Positions 24,761 to 35,591 of a DNA stretch of 64,000 nt are shown here, piece after piece. The translations under genes and the position numbers were made by a program. A model generated the notes under the pieces. The model did not search any database. It worked only from the letters and a program-made list of their open reading frames with translations, and was not told the DNA's origin. The DNA is from Istiophorus platypterus (Eukaryota; Chordata; Actinopteri; Istiophoriformes; Istiophoridae), in the NCBI GenBank assembly GCA_016859345.1, contig CM029122.1, positions 12,908,075 through 12,972,074 of the forward strand, given 5' to 3'. The first letter of the stretch is position 1. Each line of letters opens with the position of its first letter.

Positions 24761-27611
24761 GCTGCTGAGGCCTTGAAGTTGGCTACAATAACATCCAGCC
24801 AAGTGAGGCAGATGACAAGGTGTGAGGGAGCCTGTTTGCTTTAATCCTAGTGTAGGTGCCAATTCAAAACAGAGACACTGTAGGTAAATACAGCAACAGG
24901 GGTGCAATCCAGAAATTAAAGATAAATGTAAGTTTCTAAATGTATTCAATTATATCATGAATTCTATTAATATTAAAAGCCTGTGCATGGGTTCATGTTG
25001 TCAAAAAAGGGCTCATTCTAAATCAGGGACGTTTACTGACAATCTGGAGAAATTCGGGCAATATTAGGATGTTTTTTGTTTTGTATAGTACAGCAAACAT
25101 AGTAAGTATAGTTGTAAATCTGTAACAACTGTGAATGCACAGGAATTGTTGGTGCTATTATTTCAGGTGTTGCACATACATCAAATTTTATATCCAGCGA
25201 AGTCTGTCACACTTTGACACTCTTTGAGCTTTGAGTTTTTTGTCGCACTGTATCATTCTATAATTCTATGTTATTCTAAATTATGCATTTTTATTTTTGA
25301 TTTCATAAACTGCATAGATGATGCATCTGGCCGTGCAGAGCTCCTATTGCTTCTTCTTAGGCAGCAAATTTTCTAATAAATCCACCTGAAGGGGAGTTTA
25401 CAGCACAGTAGCTGCAGCAGCAGAGAGGTTGGTGGTGAAAGGCGCTTCATTTTTCTCCCCAGGACTAACTTCTCCATGCAGTGTGGGACAGGACTAATGA
25501 CAGTCATGTTAATGATGTTGACACTCCCACCAGCGCCAGCCAGCGTACAGTAATGAGGGGAAGTAAATAGCAGGTAGCTGACAACACGGCTGCTTCCGCT
25601 GCCACACAACTAATGATCCCTTTCACACCCCCTGAACATACTTTGTAAAGATGACAGCACACAGTTTAGGAGGGTAAATCCTGCCTTTCTTACACTTTCA
25701 CTCTACCTGACATTGGAGTACACCTCTGTTAAAACACGATACACCATCACACCTACATCTGTATTGTCCGCATAGATTGCAGAGATCTGAAAAATGGAAA
25801 ATAGATCTTACACTCTGATCCAGTTATCTGGAGGCCTGATATTTCATTGGGGATTAGCTGTACTTATCCTCTAAAACCCAGTGGATAAAGCATGGCATTA
25901 ATACTGCAGGGTTACAGATAGTATTACCACTGTGCCACTCATGGCTAAAAAAAGTTTAAGAACTTGGATCTTATAAAGGGCCTACCCATGAAATTATGAG
26001 GGGCTTTGCATAAAATTTTGTGTTGAAAAGTAGTAAAACAAACCAGCTGACAATTTGTATGCATATTATATTAAAACATGCTGCTCCTGCCCAGCATGTC
26101 ATTGGACTTGATAGTATCATATATCTTTATTTTGGATCAGAAATGCTCCTGAAAATCACGTACAAGATATCAGTCTGCTGAGTGGAAGGATTACACAAAG
26201 TAGCCTGATACCATCAAAAAACCTGAAGAAAAGAAAAATGAGTGGTGTAAGTCCTTTGGTTTACCTGCTGTGCTCCTCTCATATGTGAGGGTATGTGTCT
26301 GTGTGACCCCACTCTGAACCCCAAAGTGAAAAATTCATTCTCCTCAGGAGCGTCTGTACAGCATGTGAAGATTGATGCGTGTGGCAGAACACATGAGTAA
26401 TGATGTCAACAGTCATCTCGGCAGTGGCAGCCATTATTATCATCTCTAGCATGAAATGACACAGGGCCTAATCTGATCCCTAAACAAACTATCACAGCCA
26501 TCTCAGAGCCCTCTGCCGTGCTTTGGACTCACATTAAATAATTTGCATACTGAAATCAGTGGGTCCTTGGGATCTTTGGTATTAATGGCTTCCCCAAATG
26601 AAAATGATCTCCATGTTACAGCAGCATATCTCATGTACAGGACATGGTAGATGTTCTGCCTAGCAGCATGTGATACCTCATGTGATGAGCATCAACCCCA
26701 TTTGCCATTGGTCGTGCCTGAAGCCACAGAGCATAGTAAAACGCATGAATCTGCCCCAGCAGCCGAGGTCCTGAAAGCCTCACCGTGACACTCACAATAA
26801 GCAGGCGTCATTGATCACTGTGGGAAAACACAATAGGCCTCATTTTTTAAAAATGAGTGTAGATAAATGAAGATTGTAGTCACCTCACAAGATGTAATAT
26901 AAATCATTTATTCTGATAATTTCTTTTAATCAATAGAGGCAGTTAGAAAGCATGTAAAATATGTGTTTTTATGTGTTGATCCAATATATCTCCAGCTCAC
27001 AGCCCTGACACGGAGTAATGACCGGACACTGTCAGAACTGAAATATTTTCTCAATCTCATGCACACATTGTGACGAGATTTTGTTTGTTTGGTTTTTGCG
27101 TGTTTGTGTCTGACTGTGACAGACAGACAGACTTTAGGAGGGTAGGGGGGTGGGTGGGGCTGGTGAGATAGGGGGTGGAGTTTCCATCAACACACTGTCT
27201 GCAGAGGCACAAGGACTCTCTGACCCTCCTATGAACTTTAGGTGGGGGTGCAGGGGCCACCCCAGAGGGCAGGGGTCGGCATTCATGCTCATCACAAACA
27301 ATGCACTGCTTTGCCCACAGCACAGAGAGGAGAGGGTCAACACAGGCTGCTCATATGAGCCTGAATGTAATTACGCAAAACATGTTCTCATGATATTTCT
27401 TGTTCATCCTTTGAGTATTCATCGTTTTCTAATTCAGATTTTGCTATTCCCTTGAAAATAAACTCATATACAATTAATTTCTGTGTGTAATGCAGTCATT
27501 GAAATATGTATTTTAAATATCTGAATATAAATTCCTCTGTACAGAAATCATGTTTGTATCATGTATGTGACTCTTAACATCAGTGAGTTTCAACTGAGTC
27601 ATGTATAATAG
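24761..27611. other. Unique non-coding DNA
   Basis: No gene, transposon end or microsatellite of note is seen. A regulatory-looking patch at about 26340-26560 is listed separately. The short frames at 25373-25609 and 27057-27455 show no family resemblance. Confidence 0.5.
26340..26560. promoter_or_regulatory. Candidate conserved non-coding element
   Basis: A balanced, non-repetitive stretch with AGATTGATG, CCATTATTATCATC, CCTAATCTGATCCC and TAAATAATTTGCAT. The cores resemble homeodomain, PBX/MEIS and octamer-like sites. It is called on texture alone. Confidence 0.15.
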
Positions 27612-27835
27612 ATTTAATTAGATCCAACTTTATTGTCATTGCACACAGTGAGTTCCAGTACAACAAAATGCAGTTAAGCTTCTACCCAACAAAGTGCATA
27701 TAGAGGCATATAAAGAAAAACTTATGTACAGAATGAACATTAAACAGATGGTGATAGTAGGAAGGGATGTAACTGTGATATACAAAATAAGCATAAAAAT
27801 ATGCAAATGTGCCAATGTGCAGGACAAATAAATGC
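27612..27835. mobile_element. Dispersed fish repeat fragment (CTTTATTGTCATTG type)
   Basis: The left part contains AACTTTATTGTCATTGCACA and CAACAAAATGCAGTTAAG, and the right part GTGCCAATGTGCAGGACAAA. This follows a common teleost repeat I recall, with AACTTTATTGTCATTGTGCA, then ACAACGAAATGCAGTTT, then GTGCAAATAGCAG. It is diverged, with no coding capacity. It probably derives from a retrotransposon 3' region, but the class is not certain. Confidence 0.55.
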
Positions 27836-28576
27836 AGCTAGAATATGAGTGATATGGCCTAAGGTATTATAATGTAAGCAATGAAGCTTAAGCTTTTGAA
27901 TGTTACTTTCTCAGTATTTGAATTTATTTTACTGTGTTTATATCATTCAAATAGTTCTTTATCCATTTTCTACCCCTTTCACAAGCCAATTTTACCACTG
28001 GGAAACGATAAAATCTTACCTTAAAAATAACAGATTGATTTAACCTGAAAGGACTGGAGAAGCTGATTAGGTTAATGTTGATGAGTGATGTGTGTGCACA
28101 TCCATGATTGTGAAAAAAATGTTCATTTTCTATTCTTATAAAGAGACAGAAATTTAATGTGTCAGCATAGGTGATCTCCATATTTCACATGTTAGAGCAT
28201 ACCTTAGAGCATATCCTTGAACAAAGAACTATCACAGCAACAATAAATCACTACATGGACATGTAAATGTTAAAGCGTGAGCCAAACATAGTATGTGCTG
28301 GTGGGTGGTAAATTATTATGTCAGCATAGAGCTTTGCTGAGAAAGGAGCACAGAAGTGCCTGTTTTGCCCTTGTAGCAACATGTGCACCTGCTCCGCAGT
28401 AACCAGCTTGAAATGCGAGGGATCTGAAGCTGCAAACTAACACGGAGAGGCACATCAGGCTCGACGCTATGTCTGCTGCCATGCTGAGACGTGGGATGAC
28501 AATGACGAGACAGGAGGGATGTGTCTGTTGCGGAACGATAGGAGTGACTAGCTCAGCTTTGCATGGCCCAGTCATA

Positions 28577-28591
28577 CCCCCCCCCCCCCCC
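28577..28591. repeat. Poly-C run
   Basis: Fifteen consecutive C on the + strand, followed by further C-rich sequence to about 28632. The minus strand may form a quadruplex. The length is unreliable in sequencing. Confidence 0.9.
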
Positions 28592-29016
28592 GGCCCACCA
28601 CCCAACTATCCCCCACCCCCGTGTCCCCCCTGAGGCCCTTCGAATTGCTGAGCAGCAGGAAAGCAGCACACTAGATCAGACAGGCCCAGCGGCACACCCT
28701 CTCCACAACAACACAACAAGATACCCTAGCAACACAGTCACCCCTGACATTTTCACATATGAACATCTGCACATACGGGCTTATATGAAAATAAATGTAA
28801 ATTCCCATAACAAAATAAAAAAACAACCAACAATCCATGTTGTTTGGCTGTGAATGATCTCAGCTCTATGTCTCAGAAATAAAATGAAACCTACCAAGAT
28901 GCTTCCAGTTATTTGCGGTTGTTTTCACTCTATTGCAGCAATCAGCATTGAAACACCCTTAATACATTTTCCATTATGTGTATTAAAAGCAGCTCCAGCT
29001 GTATTCCTCCACTAAA

Positions 29017-29030
29017 CCACTAGGGGGTAA
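29017..29030 (+). promoter_or_regulatory. CTCF-like motif (weaker)
   Basis: CCACTAGGGGGTAA fits CCASYAGRKGGCRS at 12 of 14 positions; the mismatches are T for C at position 12 and A at position 14. It points the same way as the motifs at 17651 and 23752. Confidence 0.25.
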
Positions 29031-32000
29031 AGCTCCCCACACTAGATGGCTGCTGATGTATGCAGCAGGTCTAACTGCAACTAACCCTGCTCCCCTGGAC
29101 CAGACCTCCCTCTGCTCTGCTATCCTCCGGTCTAAATGAACCAGTCCACCTCCGCTTGATTATCATGATGTAAGACTCTCTTAATTGGATTCTCCGCAGA
29201 GTAAGGACTTGTTATTGTAATGCGTTATCTATTTTCTAGATTTCTTCTGCAGCATCTGGAAGATGTTGTCATTCCAATGATAAACACCATTTTCACTTGA
29301 GCCTTTATTACCAGACACCGTGTGTGAGAAATGGAGATAAATGAGTGTGAATCCCTGAGCTCTGATATGCGACTATAAGCCTTCACCTCCTCTATAGTCG
29401 GACACTCTGCCGGCAGCCTTGCCTCCACATGGGAGAGGCACCACCTAACAAATGACCAGCAGGATTACACACTTTGAGCAGGAGGGAAAATTGTTTTGTA
29501 AGCACATGTTGAGGAAATGCTCTTCAAGTAAAATACATTTGCTGTTTGACTGTTTGGCCTCCCTAATCCTTATCTGGGCCATGGATAGATTGCTCAGTAA
29601 TGCTACCTCTGTCCACGGGCAGCATATTTCTTTACTCGTATATTATGATATGGCTGTGCTCTCACTGGTTTGGCTCCTTGACATGTGTATGAAAGAGGAT
29701 ATTCATCTTGAAGTCCAGTAATATGATGAACTGATGCTCCCCCAGCTCTTTAGGAACAACATTTTTGAGCGGACATTGATGCAGTGCAGGAGATATGAGG
29801 AAACAGTGAAACATAAAGGGACCCTATGCAACCTTTGGCGTGAGTGATTGTATTTGAATAAGCTTCACATCTGTTTTGGGAGGCAGGAGCATCAGAATAA
29901 CATTCGCTAATGTCCTGGTGTGACTCCTGACCCAGTGCCCGCCCGACTCCAAACTCTCATGTATATTGTGACAGCAGCGTACTGTAGGGAGCCACCTTAC
30001 TGCATGCAAAATGACTGTCCGATGCCACAGTGAAAATAATCTTTTTTACATCACAAGTCACATCGGAATCTAATAAGAGCAGCAATTTTTGGCCCACCTT
30101 AACCTGGTGGTGAACTCTATAGTTAATACGCAGCAGTTATTATTTTACCATCAATCAAGAGCGAGGCAGGCAGGGTGCTCTCTCACCTCACAGCACTGCC
30201 TTGCAATCTAATTGTGCCTGAGCTTCATCAGTTTCCAGAACAATCAATTGCTCCTGTAGCCCGATGCAGGCAGCCGTGCCCTGGACCACTACACAGGCTT
30301 TAATATGAGCTCCATAGTCCAGGCCTCCTAACCAGAGAGCCAGGAGGCAGCTTTGTTGGCCCGACGGGGCCCTGGCTCCAAACCTGTGTTCCATCATTGT
30401 TTTTTTGTGGTATCTCTCCTGACAGCTCGAGTCTACCCGTGAAGCTTTGAATATCAAGATGTGGCGAGAATGTGATGAGACCCTTACGGAAGTGGCTGAA
30501 CTTTTGAACTGGCGTGCGGGGACAGTCGGGGTTACACAGACAATATTAAGTGGCCTACTGCCTTGGAGCTGTCACTAATGGGGTAAACATTGACATATGA
30601 GTGCAGTTTCAAACAACCATTCATCTGTGTGACTTCGCTAACCTTGAGAGCAAGCAGCATTCCCCTTTCTGTGACAATTCAAAACAAATAGAGAATAGAT
30701 TATTTTCATAAACATGTTTCCGTGAGGGATCATACTTGACTAAGATGCATGGGTCCTGAAACTACATGGTGTGTTTCTCTCACCAAGCTACACTGTATAA
30801 GTTATAAGTGTATTATGATATTGTATTTATTACAGTACAATAAGTGCACACCTGTCTAATAAGAAACTTATTTGTATTTCAATAATAAACTCTTTCCTCC
30901 TGTTTTTTTAATGGATGTGCTTGTCAAGAAAAAGGTTTGTATTCATTTATTTTGCTAATTCATGCAAGAATCTCAATATAATGACATGATATCAGATATA
31001 ATGAAATAACCCTGTGATGTGTATCAGAACCCTAAAATGTTGCCTTTGGGTTTTCAGCTCACACAGTGTGGTAAACTTATTTGTTATACATGCGTCATTG
31101 CTGAAGATGAAGACATATGGCTCTTTTAAAGCTGCTAACAATACCAATCAATAATCATGAACGTCTCAGTATTGTCATATTTCATAAATCAGCTCCATTG
31201 TTTTGGGATGACAGTGATCATTCTCTACAGAGTCGCAGCATGAATGCATGCAAATAATCTTTATCTTGATCACAGTCTTGTGACCTGACCACACTGACAT
31301 CCATTATTTTGTGAGGTCTAATAGCACTGTAATGGTATTTTAAAGATTTAAGGACTTCCAGACTTGAGATGTGGATGTAGAAAATAAAATAAACATTCAC
31401 TACATGTGACAGACACAGTAAAGAGTATCACACTGACATTAAGACACGTTTGGGATTTACATGCATGTTAGAAACATTTTTGACCCATTTTCATTTATCT
31501 ATTTTCTCCCCTGTGGTTCCAAACATCAATCCAACATCCCATGGCCTAAGTGATTTTTTTTCATTCAAGCTATTTAGACCAACTTGTCTGCATGTCTTGG
31601 AGTTACTATTTAGCAGTAGATTTATGTTTAAGAGCACAGCAGGATAACCTGCTTGGCAAACTGTGCTGGTTCCTAGCCAAAGCTATCTGTAACACACAGT
31701 TTGAATCAGAGGAGCAGGCTGAGGGGGAAAACAAGCCAGAGATATTGTCACAAAGCATGTATTTTTCTTTGTTTTGCTCAAAATGAAGGAAATGCTCGCA
31801 TGGACACAAACTGCCCCCTGTGCTGCATGAAAGCTGGGGCTTCCTCTCAAATACAGTAGGTGATAATGGACATAAGTAAAATGAATACGCCTGTCTCACA
31901 CACACAACACCTCATGGACACATTCATACACCAAAAATAACAGAGAGGCTCTTCCTCGTGCTGCTACACAAAGCACAATTGAGAGTGATGTGTGCCGCAG

Positions 32001-32571
32001 TCAGGCAAAGGTTGAAGTACGTGGGAAAAAGCACAGGCGCATAACCGCCGAGAGGCATGCAGCAGGAGAACGATCTGTCACTGGACTTTTGCAGGGCTGT
32101 GACGGAGCAGCTAAAAATGACAATCTAATAGCTGGGATGACATTTTGTTTAAAAACGTGGTGACAGAATGATTCCATGTCTCTGTAACTGTAGCTGCTGC
32201 CGGGCCAGGAGTCAGCCATTATTCTCTACTTAACCACTGTCTGTCTTGGTGGTCACTGTGAGTGCTGCTTGTAATGGGCTATGATGAGTTTGTATGACTT
32301 ATGATAGGATCTCCCATGTCAGCCCATGTCATGCAAATATTTATGTCAAGTAGGACCACTTAAGTATTCGAGAACATGCTCTGAGAGATGCGAATTCCCT
32401 TCTGGCGCTGCAATGATAGAATGTATCTGAGGCAGTGGTCTACTTCCTCTCCCACTCCCCAGGCCTGGCCACCAGCTCTTTGCCAGGGCACTGCCCCCTC
32501 TTCCTCTGAGAGATCCTGTGATTGAGAGCTCTGCGCATGGTGTTTACTTTGGCTGCACCTCAGAGAGAGGC

Positions 32572-32640
32572 AGATGGAGGGAGAGAGAGACAGAGATGAG
32601 GGTAGAAAACGACAGATAAAAGACAGAGGAAGAGAAGAGC
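32572..32640. repeat. Purine-rich (GA) simple sequence
   Basis: Imperfect GAGAGAGA and GACAGA units make a mostly purine tract on the + strand. The 98-codon minus-strand frame at 32360-32656 is Ser/Leu-rich because of it. Confidence 0.7.
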
Positions 32641-33585
32641 AAACAGACAGCGCCAATCTCTACATCTCATTTCTCAACAGGCAGCAATCACTGTCTTCTC
32701 TGCGCTTATTTATGCCTTGATGTTTCTGCAAAACTCCAGTCAAACAGCAGGCAAGTGGCCAAAAACATACACAGATGTAAAATGATACAATTTTGGTTTG
32801 TGGGATTGCATGAGTCAGCTTTACTGTATCTATTCACTGTTGTGAGTAGCATTCAAAGGCAGTAATTTGAAGTGTGAGGGCTAATAAATACTAGTTGTGT
32901 CCCCCCATTGTGAGGGAGCGGTCTAAGTGGTGAACTCTCTCTTTCATCCTCTTTCATTGCCTGTGGCTTTCTCAAGCGTCAACATTCTTCCACTTATCTT
33001 TATAGCCATTAGCGCTGTCAGCCTCCCTGTGTCTCTGCTCAGGCTCACTGTGAAGCCCTCGCTTAAATTCCATGAATATCAGTTGACAAGCGAGATGCCT
33101 TAAAACATAAGTCGCAAACAAATTGAGTTATTTGTGTTTCTTGAGGAGTAAACAATGAAGAACATGATCTGGAGTGAGGGGCTGCGCTGGCCTTTGGTTA
33201 CACCTCTGGCTCGACAGCAAACACACACTTACACACACAAACAAACAGTTTAGCCTGAGCGTGAGTGTAGGGTGGCCTCTGACTGAGGGCTGTTTTGATG
33301 GTGTTGATGTTGGTAGGGTTCTTGAATGTAGTGATAAATATAATGACTGAACCAGCATATGCTTAACTGAGTTGTATCACATTATCACTGCCATCTAAAC
33401 ATGGATAGATTGAAGTTCTCTGAGATCAAGCAGAATCCATTCAGACTACATTAACATGCTAATTCTTATTATTTTTTATTGGTGATACCCTTTTCACCTC
33501 ATTCACTTGTAGAAATCTACTACTTTATCACCTCTTGTGATAGCATTTTTCTTGGATACCATTTCAAAATATAACATGGGACGTA

Positions 33586-34039
33586 CACTCAGTTGCCACT
33601 TTATAGACTATTACAACAGGCCAGCGGTAAATATTACCTTCACAGAAACTCTTTTTGCACAGGTGCTGATTCAATTTCATATTCATTTTGGAGGCTGTAG
33701 TTTGTGGTGATGTGGATTTATATTGGATTATACAGAAAGGTGTTTCTATTATTTTGTCCAGACCATTCATATCCATACAGATAGACTAAACGTTATAAAT
33801 ACGTAGTTTAATATCTATCTTTATCAAAATTAATGAGGTGGACAAATATTAGAAAGACCTCTCAATATATTGCAAGGTAATTTGGAAGGATACCACAAAA
33901 TGCAGTCTCCAAAAGGAAAACAAAGTTGAAAAAAATTTTTGAACAACACAACCTTCATGAGGGTGACATTCAACACATGAACGTTTTATTAGACAGCATT
34001 GGTTTTATCTAGGTTTGCCTAATAACTAGCAACTGAGTG
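33586..34039. mobile_element. Tc1-like foldback MITE (454 bp)
   Basis: The element is flanked by TA dinucleotides (33584-33585 and 34040-34041). The left end starts CACTCAGTTGCCACTTTAT. The reverse complement of the right end starts CACTCAGTTGCTAGTTATTA, with the first 11 bases identical. Inside, the two halves are imperfect inverted repeats of each other: GGTGTTTCTATTATTTTGTC (left) faces GGACAAATATTAGAAAGACC (right). No transposase frame exists. The ends resemble those of the MITE at 22148, so both belong to the same broad group. Confidence 0.75.
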
Positions 34040-34177
34040 TATAATCCCATGTTAAGGTTTGTTGCAAATTGTAATCTGAGAGAAGAACTATTACAAGTGG
34101 ACCGAACAAACTTTTTGCTGTACAATGTAAACAGTACTGTATCAAAACAACACACTATATTAAGCAAAAAAAAAAAA

Positions 34178-34327
34178 GGTTGTGACTAGTAAATAAACAA
34201 AGTCGGGTTATTCATGAATTTTGTTCTGGATGAAATGCTTCAGTGAGGAGGGCAGTTCCCAGTCTTCACTGAAGTACTGAAGGCATCCTATAGGGGGAGT
34301 CTGGCATCACCTCGGTGTCAGGAGGAG

Positions 34328-34415
<88 letters not shown>

Positions 34416-34907
34416 GAGACCACACACTGATGGAATGTGCAATCCTGTCATCAACTCGTAATTACAGACTTCAACCAGCAAAATCCAACCTTGAGAGCTT
34501 AAAAAAGAGATAAAAAAACGGTTCTTCAGTTTGTGCCTGTGTGACATCTCTCACACCTTTCTACTAATCACTGATTTCAGCGGAAAATGGCACACAGCGC
34601 TTTAATTTTATACCATGCTATGAAGCTTATAAATCCAATTAAAATGAAGAGAGCAATATGTCTTAAACATCGCCCTCTTAACCCAGCTCCGCACTACTAT
34701 TGTTGATAGTCTAATCCTCGGGTGTAATAGAATTTGGGAAAGACAACATGAGGATTTGGCTAATCCCCTCATTACAGTCTTCCATAATCCTCTTGAAAAT
34801 CCTTGTATACACACCAGGTTAAATACTGTAGTAGCAGCAAAGGTCAATGGGATTAACCTCACAGAAACTGATCTGATTGTGTTTCCAAAAGAGAAAAAAA
34901 GGAAAAA
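34178..34907. repeat. Tandem duplication, copy 1 (730 bp)
   Basis: The copy starts at GGTTGTGACTAGTAAATAAA and ends in an A-rich GAGAAAAAAAGGAAAAA junction, where copy 2 begins at once. It includes a pure CA array (34330-34411) and an AT-rich homeodomain-motif region. That region has bicoid-class sites TAATCC at 34712, 34761 and 34785 and GGATTA at 34850. Apart from CA length I find two substitutions (34505 region and 34846 region) and a 4-bp GGGG indel (near 34292) relative to copy 2. It is not recognised as a transposon: no inverted ends and no clear coding frame. Confidence 0.95.
34330..34411. repeat. (CA)n microsatellite in duplication copy 1
   Basis: A pure array of about 41 CA units. 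The matching array in copy 2 is about half this length and carries one CAGACA interruption. Confidence 0.95.
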
Positions 34908-35067
34908 GGTTGTGACTAGTAAATAAACAAAGTCGGGTTATTCATGAATTTTGTTCTGGATGAAATGCTTCAGTGAGGAGGGCAGTTCCCAGTCTTCACT
35001 GAAGTACTGAAGGCATCCTATAGAGTCTGGCATCACCTCGGTGTCAGGAGGAGATACACACACACAG

Positions 35068-35099
<32 letters not shown>

Positions 35100-35591
35100 G
35101 AGACCACACACTGATGGAATGTGCAATCCTGTCATCAACTCGTAATTACAGACTTCAACCAGCAAAATCCAACCTTGAGAGCTTAAAAAAGAGAGAAAAA
35201 AACGGTTCTTCAGTTTGTGCCTGTGTGACATCTCTCACACCTTTCTACTAATCACTGATTTCAGCGGAAAATGGCACACAGCGCTTTAATTTTATACCAT
35301 GCTATGAAGCTTATAAATCCAATTAAAATGAAGAGAGCAATATGTCTTAAACATCGCCCTCTTAACCCAGCTCCGCACTACTATTGTTGATAGTCTAATC
35401 CTCGGGTGTAATAGAATTTGGGAAAGACAACATGAGGATTTGGCTAATCCCCTCATTACAGTCTTCCATAATCCTCTTGAAAATCCTTGTATACACACCA
35501 GGTTAAATACTGTAGTAGCAGCAAAGGTCAAGGGGATTAACCTCACAGAAACTGATCTGATTGTGTTTCCAAAAGAGAAAAAAAGAAAAAA
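34908..35591. repeat. Tandem duplication, copy 2 (684 bp)
   Basis: A direct repeat of 34178-34907 in the same orientation, with no spacer. It is 46 bp shorter because of the shorter CA array (about 35056-35095) and a missing GGGG. Bicoid-class sites recur at 35396, 35445, 35469 and 35534. It ends at GAGAAAAAAAGAAAAAAG, beyond which the sequence becomes single-copy. The paired 84-codon minus-strand frames (34608-34862 and 35292-35546) are identical shadows. They look non-coding, but both copies preserve them. Confidence 0.95.
35056..35095. repeat. (CA)n microsatellite in duplication copy 2
   Basis: About 20 CA units with one CAGACA variant near the left end. This is the length-variant partner of the array at 34330. 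Confidence 0.95.

Larger units (their letters stand above)
27836..33585. other. Largely unique non-coding DNA
   Basis: It contains a poly-C run (28577-28591), a CTCF-like motif (29017-29030) and purine-rich simple sequence at 32572-32640. No coding frame is convincing. The frames at 28321-28853 straddle the C run, and those at 29452-29721 and 30188-30457 match no family I know. Confidence 0.5.

Noticed and set aside
34608..35546. Identical 84-codon frames in both duplication copies as a duplicated gene
   Set aside because: Identity follows from the recent duplication of the DNA; the frame has no family features and the region looks regulatory rather than coding.
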